From NCBI GenBank assembly GCA_003170275.1, contig PNAM01000113.1:52591-116590 (forward strand): DNA of 64,000 nucleotides, written 5' to 3'. This document shows, one piece after another, positions 16,141 to 26,424 of this stretch; position 1 is the stretch's first letter, and every line of letters starts with the position of its first letter. A program made the translations under genes and the position numbers. The notes below the pieces were generated by a model. It was not told the DNA's origin, did no database searches, and was given only the letters and a program-made list of their open reading frames with translations. The stretch is from Myxococcales bacterium (lineage in GTDB: Bacteria; Myxococcota_A; Polyangia; Palsa-1104).

Positions 16141-18074
16141 CAGCCTTCGGTGAGCTCGCTGAACAGCTCGAGATCGAGGTAGTCGATCGGCAGGTTCACG
16201 CGCCGCACGCCCAGCCCCTTGCTGATGCACAGCGCCGCCAGCGACTGCCCGTCGTGCACCACCACGCCGGCGCCGGCCTTGAGCTCGGCCAGCCCTTCGG
16301 CCGCCGCGCGCCCGCCGGCCAGCAGCAGCCCCTCGTCGTAGCCGCGCGCCGCCAGGCCCGCACGCAGCTCGCCGACGGCGCGGCGGTGGATCTCGGCCTC
16401 GCCCGGCCGCATCGCGATCAGCGTCTTGACGGTAGCCACGCCGAGCGCCTTCTGCCCGCCGTAGTACGCGACGCCGTCGCCGCGTCGCACCAGCTCGACG
16501 CCGCTGAACCCGAGCTTGTCGAGCAGCGCGCAGCCGAGCGCCTCGAACGCCGGCGGGCTGAGCCGCTGGACGCGCCGGCACACCGCGTGGAGCGTGGCTT
16601 CGCGCAGGCGCGCGGCCTTGTCGGCCAGCTCGCGCTCGAGCGGCACCAGCTCCTGGTCGAGCTTGCGATCGGCCAGCGCGTAATGTCCGCCACCCAGCCC
16701 TCGCACGCGGGCGCGCAGCCCGTCGGCCTCGCGATCGCGCGCCTCGCGCACCAGGGCGGCGCGCAGCTGGCGCACCAGCTCGGGGTGGGCCAGCTTGCCG
16801 TCGACCAGGTGGCGATTGAGCGCCACGTCGGCGAGCTGCCGGACGTGCATCGGCCGCCCGTCGGAGTTGCGCAGCACCTCGAGCGCCGCCTCGATCACGC
16901 CGCCGCCCGCCGACACGGTCCTCGACGGCGCCGCCGATTGCGACTGTTGCTGCGACTGCTGTTGCGGCCGCTGCTGTGCGACGTCGCGCGCGGCCATCTG
17001 CTCGCGCGGGGGCTGCCCCTGATGCGACGGTCCTGGTCCCTGCGGACGCGCCTCGCGATCGCGCGGCTGATCGCGACCGCCCCGGCCGCGATCGCGCCCG
17101 CCGCGACGATGCCGCGGTCGATCCTCGCCGATGCGCCGGCCCTGAATCTCCGGGCGCAGCGTACGGTCTTCTTCGCCGCGCGTCGATTCCTCGGCGCCCA
17201 TCGACGGCGCCAGCAGCGGGCCGCTCGGGAGATCGAAATCCTCCGCCTCCGAGTCGCCGCCCGCCTCCTCCGCCTCGTCGCCGACGCGACCGGCAGCCGC
17301 GCCGTCGTCTTCCATCAACAGCTCCGAGTCGGGCGCCGTTGCGCGCGAAGGCCGCTCCTCGACGGCCTTGGCGACCATCTCCGCCGGCTCCGTCTCGCCA
17401 TCCTCATCGTCAGTGGCCGGGAGCTCCGCGGCCGCGTCGACCGGCGCCTTGCCTGCCTTCTTCTCGCCGCCCCGACGCCCGCGTCCGCCACGGCGGCTGC
17501 GACGCCGCGCGCGCTTCTCCTCGCCGGCCTCCGGCGCACCCTTGGCGTCCGCCTTCTCGTCCGTCGCCTCGACCGGCGCTTCGTCACCAGCGGCCTCGAC
17601 CGCCTCCGGCTCGACGGCCTCTTCGGTCTCCGGCTCGCCCTCCTCGCCCGCTGGCGCCGCGCCTGCCTCGAGCGGCGCGCCCGCAGCGCCACGCTTGCCG
17701 CGTCCGCCGCGTCGCCCGCGCCGGCGCCGCCCCTTGCGCTCGCCTTCCGGCTTGCCTGGCTCGGCGTCATCGTCGCCGGCCGGCGCGGCCTTCGCCTCGC
17801 CATTGGTCGGCTCCGCCGCCTCGCCGTTGGCAGGATACGGTTGCGGCGGGTAGGCGCGCAGCCCGTAGACGCCGTCGCGCACCACGATCAGCGACGCGGT
17901 CTTGTCGGCACCCTTCTCCATCGCATCGTGGAGCCGGAGCTCCATGGTGCCCTCGGGATCGCGCCCAACCACCGACAACAAATTATGCTTGAGCGCCGAC
18001 TGAGCCAACTGCTTGGTCGACAGCGGCTTGCCTTCGCGCTTCAGCACTTCAATCGCAGCTTCCAGAAAGGTCAT
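16140..18074 (-). CDS. HARE-HTH / low-complexity / Mrr-like nuclease-fold protein
   Basis: 644 residues. Residues 1-~70 are a HARE-HTH domain (MTFLEAAIEVLKREGKPLS, KQLAQSALKHNLL). Residues ~75-390 are low complexity, with alternating acidic stretches and GRRRRGRRGGRG-type basic runs. A second HARE-HTH-like module starts near 393 (VIEAALEVLRNSDGRPMHV). Residues ~500-625 resemble the Mrr/type IV restriction fold, with LSPPAFEALGCALLDKLGFSGVELV then GDGVAYYGG and VVVHDGQSLAALC. The PD-(D/E)xK core looks altered: Asp533 is present but the pre-lysine position is Thr548 before Lys550. The protein may bind DNA or RNA rather than cut it. ATG 18074 is chosen because the domain begins there. Confidence 0.7.
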   Translation of the reverse strand: MTFLEAAIEVLKREGKPLSTKQLAQSALKHNLLSVVGRDPEGTMELRLHDAMEKGADKTASLIVVRDGVYGLRAYPPQPYPANGEAAEPTNGEAKAAPAGDDDAEPGKPEGERKGRRRRGRRGGRGKRGAAGAPLEAGAAPAGEEGEPETEEAVEPEAVEAAGDEAPVEATDEKADAKGAPEAGEEKRARRRSRRGGRGRRGGEKKAGKAPVDAAAELPATDDEDGETEPAEMVAKAVEERPSRATAPDSELLMEDDGAAAGRVGDEAEEAGGDSEAEDFDLPSGPLLAPSMGAEESTRGEEDRTLRPEIQGRRIGEDRPRHRRGGRDRGRGGRDQPRDREARPQGPGPSHQGQPPREQMAARDVAQQRPQQQSQQQSQSAAPSRTVSAGGGVIEAALEVLRNSDGRPMHVRQLADVALNRHLVDGKLAHPELVRQLRAALVREARDREADGLRARVRGLGGGHYALADRKLDQELVPLERELADKAARLREATLHAVCRRVQRLSPPAFEALGCALLDKLGFSGVELVRRGDGVAYYGGQKALGVATVKTLIAMRPGEAEIHRRAVGELRAGLAARGYDEGLLLAGGRAAAEGLAELKAGAGVVVHDGQSLAALCISKGLGVRRVNLPIDYLDLELFSELTEG

Positions 18075-18095
18075 GTCGGGCCCTGTGTTACCACA

Positions 18096-18207
18096 CCCGG
18101 CAAAAAATTTGCGGGCTCCATCCACCGCCTGTACTGATGAACAGACACAGTCGGCGTGTCAGCGACGACTCGGCAGCCCGGATCGGCCGGCGCCGCGCGG
18201 CGATCCG
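18096..18207. promoter_or_regulatory. Three dyad symmetries between the HARE-HTH gene and ddl
   Basis: This is the longest divergent intergenic region (178 bases). It holds CCCG-g-CAAA-aaa-TTTG-CGGG at 18096-18115 and CTGT-N8-ACAG at 18129-18144, which has the spacing of gammaproteobacterial LexA boxes. A third dyad CGGATCG-N15-CGATCCG lies at 18179-18207. These are candidate operators or hairpins; none is proven. Confidence 0.4.
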
Positions 18208-18252
18208 ACCGGCACGGAGCTTGAGATGCCTTGGCACCCAGGAGCTAAGACC

Positions 18253-19281
18253 ATGTGGATCGGGCGGCGGATCGGTGTGCTGATGGGCGGGCTGTCGAGC
18301 GAGCGGGAGCTGTCGCTCAAGACCGGCGACGCGGTCCACGCCGCGCTGGTCGAGCGCGGACACGAGGCGGTCAAGGTGTTCGTCGACCGCGATCTCGATC
18401 TGGTGCTGCGCGCGCAGCGCATCGACATCGCGTTTCTGGCCCTGCACGGGCGCTACGGCGAGGACGGCTGCGTTCAGGGGCTGCTCGAGCTCCTGGGCAT
18501 CCCCTATACCGGATCGAGCGTGCTCGCCTCGGCGCTGGCGATGGACAAGCTCAAGGCCAAGGAGCTGTTCCGCCTGCACAACCTGCCTACACCCTCCTAC
18601 TATGTGCATCGCCGCGGTGAGGGTCCGGCGGTGGAGCAGCACGGCACGTTCGGCTATCCGGCGGTGGTCAAGCCGCGCGCCGAAGGATCGTCGCTCGGCG
18701 TGCGTCACGTCGGTTCCGAGGACGAGCTCGCCGCCGCCGTCGAGGACGCGCTGCGCTTCGACGACGACGCGCTGGTCGAGCGCTACGTCGACGGCGTGGA
18801 GCTGCACGTGGCGCTGCTCGGCCAGTCGGACGGCGTGCGCGCGATCGGCGCGATCGAGGTCTCTCCTCACGGCGACAGCCGCCGCGCCGGCGCGATCTTC
18901 GACTTCGCGTCGCGGCACGGCAAGAAGAACGCCGCCCAGCTCTACGCGCCGCCGCGCTTGTCGGCCGAGCGCCTGCGCGGCGCGATCACGCTCGCCGAGC
19001 GCGCCGCCTGTGCGCTGGAGTGCTCGGGGCTGGTCGAGGTCGACGTGGTGATCTCCGACCGCGGCAACGAATACGTCCTCGAGGTGGACACGCTGCCGTC
19101 GCTGTCGCCGGCCAGCCTGTTGCCCAAGATCGCGCACGCGGCCGGCATCGAGTTCACGCAGCTGATCGAGCAGGTGCTGTTCGAGGCGCGCGTGCACGGC
19201 GGCGGCCGGCAAGGCGCCAGCCGGGTGCGGCGCGCGCACGAGGTTGGGCCCGCGCGGCAGCTCCCGTCGGAGCCTCACTAG
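18253..19281 (+). CDS. ddl: D-alanine--D-alanine ligase
   Basis: 342 residues. It makes D-Ala-D-Ala for peptidoglycan precursors. Family motifs are clear: VLMGGLSSERELSL near the N-terminus, LALHGRYGEDGCVQGLLE, and an ATP-grasp lid with VVKPRAEGSSLGV. The C-terminal metal site usually reads EVNT but here is EVDTLPSLSPASLLP, with Asp279 in place of the Asn ligand. ATG 18253 is preferred because AGGAG lies 10 bases upstream; ATG 18226 is possible. It is followed after 2 bases by a peptidoglycan glycosyltransferase gene, a coherent wall-synthesis pair. Confidence 0.92.
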   Translation: MWIGRRIGVLMGGLSSERELSLKTGDAVHAALVERGHEAVKVFVDRDLDLVLRAQRIDIAFLALHGRYGEDGCVQGLLELLGIPYTGSSVLASALAMDKLKAKELFRLHNLPTPSYYVHRRGEGPAVEQHGTFGYPAVVKPRAEGSSLGVRHVGSEDELAAAVEDALRFDDDALVERYVDGVELHVALLGQSDGVRAIGAIEVSPHGDSRRAGAIFDFASRHGKKNAAQLYAPPRLSAERLRGAITLAERAACALECSGLVEVDVVISDRGNEYVLEVDTLPSLSPASLLPKIAHAAGIEFTQLIEQVLFEARVHGGGRQGASRVRRAHEVGPARQLPSEPH

Positions 19282-19283
19282 TC

Positions 19284-20970
19284 GTGCGCACGGTCCTCGC
19301 CGCGGCGCTGCTGACCGCCGGCGTGGTCTTGACCGCGGGCGCCTATCGCACCGCGCGCACCCCGCTCGCCGAACCGCTCGCGCGCGCCACCGAGCGCGCC
19401 CTCTCGCTGCCCGCCGGCGTGGTGACCATCGCCGACGCGCACCTCGAGCTGCCCGCTTCGTTGCGCATCCACGACGCGCGCATCGGCCCCTTCCGCATCG
19501 GCGATCTGGCGCTGGCCATCGATCCGGTCGCGGTGCTCTACGGCGAAGGTCGCCTGCGTCACGGCCGCATCACGCTGCACGACGTATGCTTGCCGCACCT
19601 GTCGGCCGGCGAGATCGGGCTCGAGATCGAGTCGGGACGCCTGGAGCGATTCGCCTTCGCGTCGACGAGCCTCGACGCGGGCGGGCGCACGCTCACGTCG
19701 CTGACCGGCACCGCCGCACGGCTGTCGTCGGGCGAGGGCCAGGGCTGGCGGCTGCGCGCGGCGCGGCCCGGGCTGGTGGTGAGCGGCCGGTTCGCCGCCG
19801 GCGAGCTCGAAGGACGCGCCGAGCTCGATCACCTGTCGCTCGCCTGGCTCGACGGCCCCGATCGCCGCGCGCTCGAGCACGCGCACGCCAGCGGCATCCT
19901 GGCGGTGCGCGCCGGCCCCGACGGCATCTGGACGCGCGGGCAGCTCACGCTCGCCGAGCTGACCCTCGATCATCCGGCGATCGCGCGCCGCCCGGTCGGC
20001 CCGCTGACCGTCTCGCTCGACGGCGACGCGCGCTTCGCCGAAGGCACGTTGACCATCGAGAAGCTGGACGTCACCGAAGGTCCGATCGCGATCACCCTCA
20101 CCGGCGTCGCGTCGCTCGGCGGCTTCGACGTCGAGGCCGAGCTCGGGCGCATCGGCTGCGCGCGCCTGCTCGAGGCGCTCCCGCGCGATCTGGTGCCGGC
20201 GCTCGATGGCCTCACCCTCGACGGCAAGCTGGCGGTGCGCGCGCGCATCGAAGGCGCGCTCGATCGGCTCGCCGAGCTGCGCCTGGGCGTCGAGCTCGAC
20301 AACGGCTGCCGGGTGGCCGGCGATCCGCCGCTCGCCGACGCACACTCGCTGGCCATCGGCGCCGGCCCGGTCGTCCTGCGCGCGCTCGACGCGAGCGGCG
20401 CGCCGCGCCCGTTCCTGCTCGGCTCGGCCAACCCCGCCTTCCGCAACCTCTCGTCGCTCAAGCCCGAGCTCTTGCGCGCGTTCCTCGCCTCCGAGGACGG
20501 GCGCTTCTTCCAGCACCACGGCTTCGATCTCGAGATGATCCGCCGCGCGCTCGCCGCCGATCTGGGCCTCGGGCGCTTCGACCGCGGCGCGTCGACCATC
20601 TCGCAACAGACAGTCAAGAACCTGTTCCTCTCGGGCGAGCGCACCGCCGCGCGCAAGCTCGAGGAGCTGGTGCTCACCTGGCGCCTGGAGCAGCTGGTGC
20701 CCAAGCGCCGCATCCTCGAGCTGTACCTGAACCTGGCCGAGCTCGGGCCCGGCGTGTACGGCGTCGGCGAAGCGGCCGAGCGCTACTTCGGCAAGGAGAT
20801 CGAAGAGGTCTCCGCCGACGAGGCCGCGCAGCTCGCCGCCCTGCTCCCCGCCCCACGCCGCGGCATGGACCCCGCCTGGCACAAGCGCTACGAAGCGCTG
20901 ATCGCGCGCCTGCCGTCGGAGAAGGTGACCATCCCCGAAGCCGGCGACGGTCCTGCGGCTTCGGTCAAGC

Positions 20971-20984
<14 letters not shown>
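19284..20984 (+). CDS. AsmA-like / monofunctional GT51 peptidoglycan glycosyltransferase fusion
   Basis: 566 residues from GTG. An N-terminal membrane helix is followed by ~340 residues of repetitive beta strands (LPAGVVTIADAHLELP, GRITLHDVCLP) that look AsmA/DUF-type. The C-terminal third is a GT51 transglycosylase. Catalytic Glu404 lies in SEDGRFFQHHGFD, GASTISQQ starts at 435, and RTAARKLEELVLTWRLE and RILELYLNLAELG (second Glu) follow. No transpeptidase domain is present. It should polymerise lipid II glycan strands at the periplasmic face. The AsmA-like front end is unusual compared with MtgA and may reach lipid substrate or other envelope parts. The last 14 bases overlap the convergent phosphoesterase gene. 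Confidence 0.85.
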
Positions 20985-21762
<778 letters not shown>

Positions 21763-21790
21763 CCGAATTGCCTACCCAATCTTATCGCCA

Positions 21791-24244
21791 CTAGCCCTCT
21801 CCCGGCAAGCTGCTCTTGGGAACAGGCGAGGTATTTTCGTCCGGCGCGCCGGCGTGATGCGCTGGACGAAGAGCGGGAATGTCGGTGGCTGTGAGCAAAT
21901 CCTGCTCGTCGCCGAGGTCGTCGATCTCTTCGAGCTCGTTGGGATCGAGCTCGATCGCGCCCGATCCGCCGCCTTCGAGCGCCTCGTAGAAGCGCCGCGA
22001 GAAGCCGCGCACCACCGTCTGCTCCGACGAGCTCTTGCCGCGCCGGACCTTCTCGTCGGCGGCCTTGACGTCGGCGCTCATCGACAGCGCGCGCGCCGCC
22101 ACCTGCGCGATCATGTTGTCGCGGCCGGCAGCGAGCATCTCGATCGGCGAGCGCATCCCGCGCGCGGCCACGTGCGCCAGCGCGTGCACGATGCGATCGC
22201 GACGCTCGTCGTCGACCTCGCGCAGGCGCGCCGCGAGCGGCATCACGCACTGCGCGCCCACGTCGCCGAGAGCGCGCGCGATCTCGCCCCAGATCTCGGT
22301 GGGCTCGGCAAGCAGCAGCCTCACCAGCGCGTCGACTCCGGGCGGGCTCTTGAGGCTGCCCAGCGCCAACGCGCAGCCCTGCCGCATGAACGACTTCTTC
22401 GACTTGAGCCCCTCGATCAGCCACTTCTCGGCAGGCGCGCCAAAGCTCACCACCGCCGGCAGGACCAGGTTGGCCTCGCCGCGCGGCATGCGTCGAATCA
22501 CCGAGAACAGCGACGGCAACGTCTGCGCCTCGCGCCGCTCGCACAGGATCACCGCCGCCTCGCGCCGCAGCTCCTTGCGCTCGAGCAGCGCGACCAGCTC
22601 GGCGGTGCCGAGCGCGCGCAGATCGACGCCCTTGCCGGTGCCGGCACGCGCGCGGCGCACCGTGGCTGCGGCAAGTTGTCGCACCTGATCGTCGACCACC
22701 ACGCCGGCCAGCGCGCACTCGCGCAGCAGCAGATCCCAGTTCTCAGCCTCCTCGGCGGCCGATAGATCGTTGGGCTTGGAGCGCGCGGAGACCTCGGAGA
22801 AGCGCTTGACCTGGATCGCCAGCAGCTCCTGCCACGACGGCAGCGGCGAGGTGTACTCCTTCGCGGTGCGCTCGACCAGCGGACGCGAGACCGCGATCCC
22901 GACATCGAGCGCGCGGTGGATCACACGCGCGCGCACCGAGCGCCAGCGCACCAGCGGGATCGATCGGATCTCGAGCAGGTAGGCCTCGGCGCTCGGCTCG
23001 GACCAGCGCGCCACCGCCGCCAGCGCCGAGAGCACCGCGGCCGGCTTCTCGAGCGACTCGTGCTGCTCGTCGGGTAGATCGACCGGCGTGCGGCCCAGCC
23101 GATCGTAGCCGTTCTGGAACAGCATGCCGCGCGCGCGCTCGAAGCTGCGGCTCTGGGGCGCCAGCCGATCGAGCGCATCCTTGGCCTCGGCCACCAGCCG
23201 GCGCACGTTCTCCTCGAGCTGCGCGACCACCTCGTGCGAGATCACCGGCAGGTACTGCGAATCGTACAGCTCGATGGAGAGCGAGGTCTTGCGCGCCAGC
23301 GCGTCGAGCACCACGCGGTGCGCCGCGCGCGCGATGTCGAGCGGCACGGTCAAGACGCGGTGATCGTCGAGCGCGTGGCGCTTGCCGTCGCCGTTGCCGT
23401 TCGAACGCACCTGCGGTGCGACCAGCGTGACCGCGATGATCGGGTAGCTCGGTAGGCGGTGCAGCTGCACGCGCAGCTCGAGCGTGCCCGGGCTCGCGCC
23501 GATGAACGACTCGAGCGCCGGCGTCGGGAGCGCCGCGCACACCAGCACCTTGTCGTCGACCAGCAGCGCCGACGGCCCCTCACGACCGGCGATCCAGCGC
23601 TCGATCATCGCCGAGCGCGGATCGGGCACGTGCATGCGCACGCGCGTGTGACTCTCGTCGTCGGACGTGTCGATGGCGACCGGCGCGGTGACCGGCTCCA
23701 CCGGTACGGCGGCCACCGCTTGACGCTGAGGCGCGATGCGCGGCTGGGTGGCCTCGCGATCGCTGTTGCCCGACGGCGCGGGCGGCGCGGGCTTCACCAC
23801 CGGCGCGGAGATCGGGGTCATGCCGCGGAACGCCTCGGCGGTGGGCGCCGGCGCCAGCACCGCGCGCAGCCCCGCCGCCCCGAACACCACCGGGGTCTCG
23901 AGCACGTAGAACGGCGGCGGTTGGGCGTCGGCGGCCAGCGCCTGGTACAGCTGCGCGCGCTCCTCGAGCTCGCGATGGCGCATTCCGTCGGGCAGCACCA
24001 GCACCAGGCGCGGGGTCTCCAGGTCGTGGTACAGCACCGGCACCTGCACGTCCGCCGACGCCGAGCACGAGGTGCAGCGAATCTGGTTCAAGCGCCCCTC
24101 GAGCAGCCGCGCCACCGCGTCGCGATCGCCCGTATCTACCGCACGATAGACCTCGGCGCGGAACCGCTCGCCACAGGGACAGACATACACGATGGGCTCG
24201 CGCCGGGTCCGACTACTGTCCCCGGCATAGACGCGAATTCCCAC
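21791..24244 (-). CDS. CpXC-domain protein with HEAT-like repeats
   Basis: 817 residues from GTG. The N-terminus matches the CpXC zinc-binding domain: YVCPCGERFRAEVYRAVDTGD, then RCTSCSASADVQVPVLYHDLE. A Pro/Ala-rich linker follows, then a long middle region. A C-terminal alpha-helical array of HEAT-like repeats (IEGLKSKKSFMRQGCALALGSLKSPPGVDALVRLL) precedes an acidic tail. It is probably a cytoplasmic scaffold; no catalytic motif is seen. It stands 28 bases upstream of the phosphoesterase start on the opposite side and is read separately. Confidence 0.7.
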   Translation of the reverse strand: MGIRVYAGDSSRTRREPIVYVCPCGERFRAEVYRAVDTGDRDAVARLLEGRLNQIRCTSCSASADVQVPVLYHDLETPRLVLVLPDGMRHRELEERAQLYQALAADAQPPPFYVLETPVVFGAAGLRAVLAPAPTAEAFRGMTPISAPVVKPAPPAPSGNSDREATQPRIAPQRQAVAAVPVEPVTAPVAIDTSDDESHTRVRMHVPDPRSAMIERWIAGREGPSALLVDDKVLVCAALPTPALESFIGASPGTLELRVQLHRLPSYPIIAVTLVAPQVRSNGNGDGKRHALDDHRVLTVPLDIARAAHRVVLDALARKTSLSIELYDSQYLPVISHEVVAQLEENVRRLVAEAKDALDRLAPQSRSFERARGMLFQNGYDRLGRTPVDLPDEQHESLEKPAAVLSALAAVARWSEPSAEAYLLEIRSIPLVRWRSVRARVIHRALDVGIAVSRPLVERTAKEYTSPLPSWQELLAIQVKRFSEVSARSKPNDLSAAEEAENWDLLLRECALAGVVVDDQVRQLAAATVRRARAGTGKGVDLRALGTAELVALLERKELRREAAVILCERREAQTLPSLFSVIRRMPRGEANLVLPAVVSFGAPAEKWLIEGLKSKKSFMRQGCALALGSLKSPPGVDALVRLLLAEPTEIWGEIARALGDVGAQCVMPLAARLREVDDERRDRIVHALAHVAARGMRSPIEMLAAGRDNMIAQVAARALSMSADVKAADEKVRRGKSSSEQTVVRGFSRRFYEALEGGGSGAIELDPNELEEIDDLGDEQDLLTATDIPALRPAHHAGAPDENTSPVPKSSLPGEG

Positions 24245-24302
24245 GACGCTCCACTATTACATCCTGTGGCGCGCGCGTAAAGGACAACGTAGAGTGCCGC
24301 CG

Positions 24303-24851
24303 ATGACCTCCGAGACGCCACAGGTCCCGACTGAGATTGAGACTTTTGTCGCCGCTGCGCGCGAGTACGTGCGCCGCGCGATCGGCATCGAGCTGGACGG
24401 GACCGACACGTCGCTGGCGTTCATCGATCACTACGTGGACAAGACGGTCGGCGTCGGCCCGCTCGACGACCAGGTGCTCAAGCTGGTGGCCGGCGCGATC
24501 GGCGCGTATTTCGGCCAGGTGGCGATCGGACGCTTCGGCGGCCACTGGGTGGTCGAGGGGGACGATCCGGCGCGCTGGCGCGTCGAGCTCGAGCCGGTCG
24601 AGCTGCGCTTCTTCCCGGTGGGCATGGCCGCCGAGGCGCTGCGCCAGGACGAGGTCCCCGGCTACGACTCGTCCTTCGTCACGCGCCAGAGCCTGATGGC
24701 GCTGCTCGGCGAAGCGCTCGCCACCGCCCCGCCCGTCGACGAGCACTACTACTACTCGCTCACCGGCCGCCTCGAGACCCTCGAGCACGCGGTCGAGATC
24801 CTGGTCGAGTTCGAGCGCCGCCGCAGCGAGGCAGCCCCCAAACCCAACTAG
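24303..24851 (+). CDS. Hypothetical protein (182 aa)
   Basis: ATG 24303 is preferred; GTG 24294 is in frame. The protein is acidic and soluble, with helices at both ends and a central strand region (GRFGGHWVVEGDDPARWRVELEPVELRFFPVG). It looks like a small alpha/beta protein of a conserved bacterial unknown family. There is no signal peptide. It is divergent from the CpXC/HEAT gene with about 58 bases between. No function is assigned. Confidence 0.7.
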   Translation: MTSETPQVPTEIETFVAAAREYVRRAIGIELDGTDTSLAFIDHYVDKTVGVGPLDDQVLKLVAGAIGAYFGQVAIGRFGGHWVVEGDDPARWRVELEPVELRFFPVGMAAEALRQDEVPGYDSSFVTRQSLMALLGEALATAPPVDEHYYYSLTGRLETLEHAVEILVEFERRRSEAAPKPN

Positions 24852-24853
24852 CA

Positions 24854-25777
24854 CTACTGCGGGCGCGGGGAGACCAGGACGTTGCCGTGGAGCGCGGTCA
24901 GCTCGAGCTGCGGGCCGCCGCCGAGGAACTCGCCGCGCACGTCGCGCGGGGTGACCTTGCCGACCAGCTGGAAGCTGGACTTCACCTTTAGGCTGGCGCG
25001 GGCAGCGATGGTGAACGGCACGCGCTCGAGCTCGAGCCGCACGTCGCCGTCCATGGCGGTCAATTCGTAACGGCCGCCGGCGCGCACGGTGCCGATGAAC
25101 ACGATGCCGCCCGCCGTCGACAAGAGGCGCACCACCGGCGTGCGCACGTCGCGCGCGGTGATCTGCCCGTCGACCACGTTGGCCTCGAGCACGTCGCCGT
25201 CGACGGTGTCGAGCTCGAGATCGCCGGTCACGCCATGCGCGTCCACGTCGCCGGTGATCGACGACAACCGCTGCCGGCCGAAGTCGGCGTTGGTGTGCAC
25301 CTTGCCCTTGATGTCGCGCGCGCGCACTTCCCCGCGCTTGGATGCCAGCTCGGCGCCGGCGCGGAATCCGTTGGCCTCGAGGTCGCCGTTCCAGGTGCGC
25401 GCCTGCACCGTCACGCCGCGCGGCGCGTCGATCGACAGATCGATGCCGCCGCCCTCGGCGCTCGCCGGCGGCAGCCCGCGGAAGGTCTCGCCGACGCGCA
25501 CGCCGGTGCGGATGCGCACCCGGCCGTTGTTCATCTCCACGTTGACGCGCAGCCGCTCGAGCGAGGCCACGTTGGGCGCGTGCTTGTGCGAATGGATGCG
25601 CACCTCGGGCTTGTCCCAGCCGTTGATGATCAGCTTGCCCATCGGCTGCTCGATGATCAGCGCTTCTTGTTGCGGCGCCGGCATGTAGACGAAGTTGTCC
25701 TCGGTCTCCTCGGCCAGCGCCACCGTCCCCAGCGACGCGATCACGAACGCGCCCACCGTCGCGGCGACCCTCATCAT
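24854..25777 (-). CDS. Exported DUF4097-type beta-helix protein
   Basis: 307 residues with signal peptide (ASLGTVALA). The rest is a repetitive beta solenoid: short strands with GDLEANGFRAG, RGEVRARDIKGKVHTNADFG, and LDTVDGDVLEANVVDGQI. This is characteristic of DUF4097/DUF4098 adhesin-like domains, often encoded beside ECF sigma/anti-sigma pairs. The start ATG overlaps the anti-sigma stop. It probably sits in the periplasm and may sense or answer envelope stress with that pair. Confidence 0.85.
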   Translation of the reverse strand: MMRVAATVGAFVIASLGTVALAEETEDNFVYMPAPQQEALIIEQPMGKLIINGWDKPEVRIHSHKHAPNVASLERLRVNVEMNNGRVRIRTGVRVGETFRGLPPASAEGGGIDLSIDAPRGVTVQARTWNGDLEANGFRAGAELASKRGEVRARDIKGKVHTNADFGRQRLSSITGDVDAHGVTGDLELDTVDGDVLEANVVDGQITARDVRTPVVRLLSTAGGIVFIGTVRAGGRYELTAMDGDVRLELERVPFTIAARASLKVKSSFQLVGKVTPRDVRGEFLGGGPQLELTALHGNVLVSPRPQ

Positions 25778-26424
25778 CTCAGCACCGGCCGATCGAGCAG
25801 CTGCGCCTGGACGAAATCGATCTGCTGGCCATAGGCCGCGAACAGCAACTCCTCGGCGTCGGGATCGGCCGGCTGCGCGCGCGCCACCGAGCGGCACTTC
25901 TCGACCGCCGCCTCGAGCGTCGCGTGCGCGGCGTCGTACTTCTGCCTGCGCGCCGCGGGCCAGTCCTTGCGCACGTTGTCCGAGACCATGCGCAGCTTGT
26001 CGAGCGCGCGCTGGTACTGCGCCTCGGCGCCGCGGAACTCGGTCTCGGCCTGCGCGATCAGCTGGTCATCCGAGGGCGACGGCGCCGCCGCGCGGTGGTG
26101 ACGCAACCAGAAGCCGACGCCGACCAACATCACCGCCAGCGACGCCGGGGCCAGCACCCAACCGAGCCGGAAGCGCCGCCGCGGCTCGGGCGTGCTGCCC
26201 AGCCTGGCAGCCAGCTGCGCCCAGCCATCGCCGCCTCCCACCGAGGGAGCCGGCAGCGGCGGATCGGCCGACTGCGCCGACAGCGCCGTGCGCAGCGCGC
26301 CCAGCTCGCCGAAGGTCTGCCGGCAGTCCGCGCAACCGTCGACGTGCCCGCGCACCCGCGCCGCTTCCCGTCCGCCCAGATCGCCGTCGAGCAGCGCCGA
26401 AAGCTTTTCCGCGCTGCACTTCAT
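25774..26424 (-). CDS. Anti-sigma factor with zf-HC2 zinc finger
   Basis: 216 residues. Near the N-terminus, HVDGCADC gives the HxxxCxxC zinc motif of ZAS anti-sigma factors. A membrane helix lies near residues 88-107 (LGWVLAPASLAVMLVGVGFWL). A periplasmic helical domain of ~100 residues follows. The start overlaps the sigma-factor stop by 4 bases, the classic arrangement. It should hold the ECF sigma inactive at the membrane until a signal releases it. Confidence 0.92.
   Translation of the reverse strand: MKCSAEKLSALLDGDLGGREAARVRGHVDGCADCRQTFGELGALRTALSAQSADPPLPAPSVGGGDGWAQLAARLGSTPEPRRRFRLGWVLAPASLAVMLVGVGFWLRHHRAAAPSPSDDQLIAQAETEFRGAEAQYQRALDKLRMVSDNVRKDWPAARRQKYDAAHATLEAAVEKCRSVARAQPADPDAEELLFAAYGQQIDFVQAQLLDRPVLR

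Noticed and set aside
16935..17860. Possible CRISPR-like or satellite repeat in the HARE-HTH gene
   Set aside because: The repetition is codon-level Gly/Arg/Glu/Ala low complexity, with no spaced constant repeats.
16254..18137. 627-codon plus-strand frame over the HARE-HTH gene
   Set aside because: Antisense of a low-complexity repeat-rich gene; no domain recognisable.
18129..18144. Firm call of an SOS box
   Set aside because: The CTGT-N8-ACAG pattern fits the gammaproteobacterial LexA motif, but myxobacterial LexA motifs differ; kept only as a tentative dyad.
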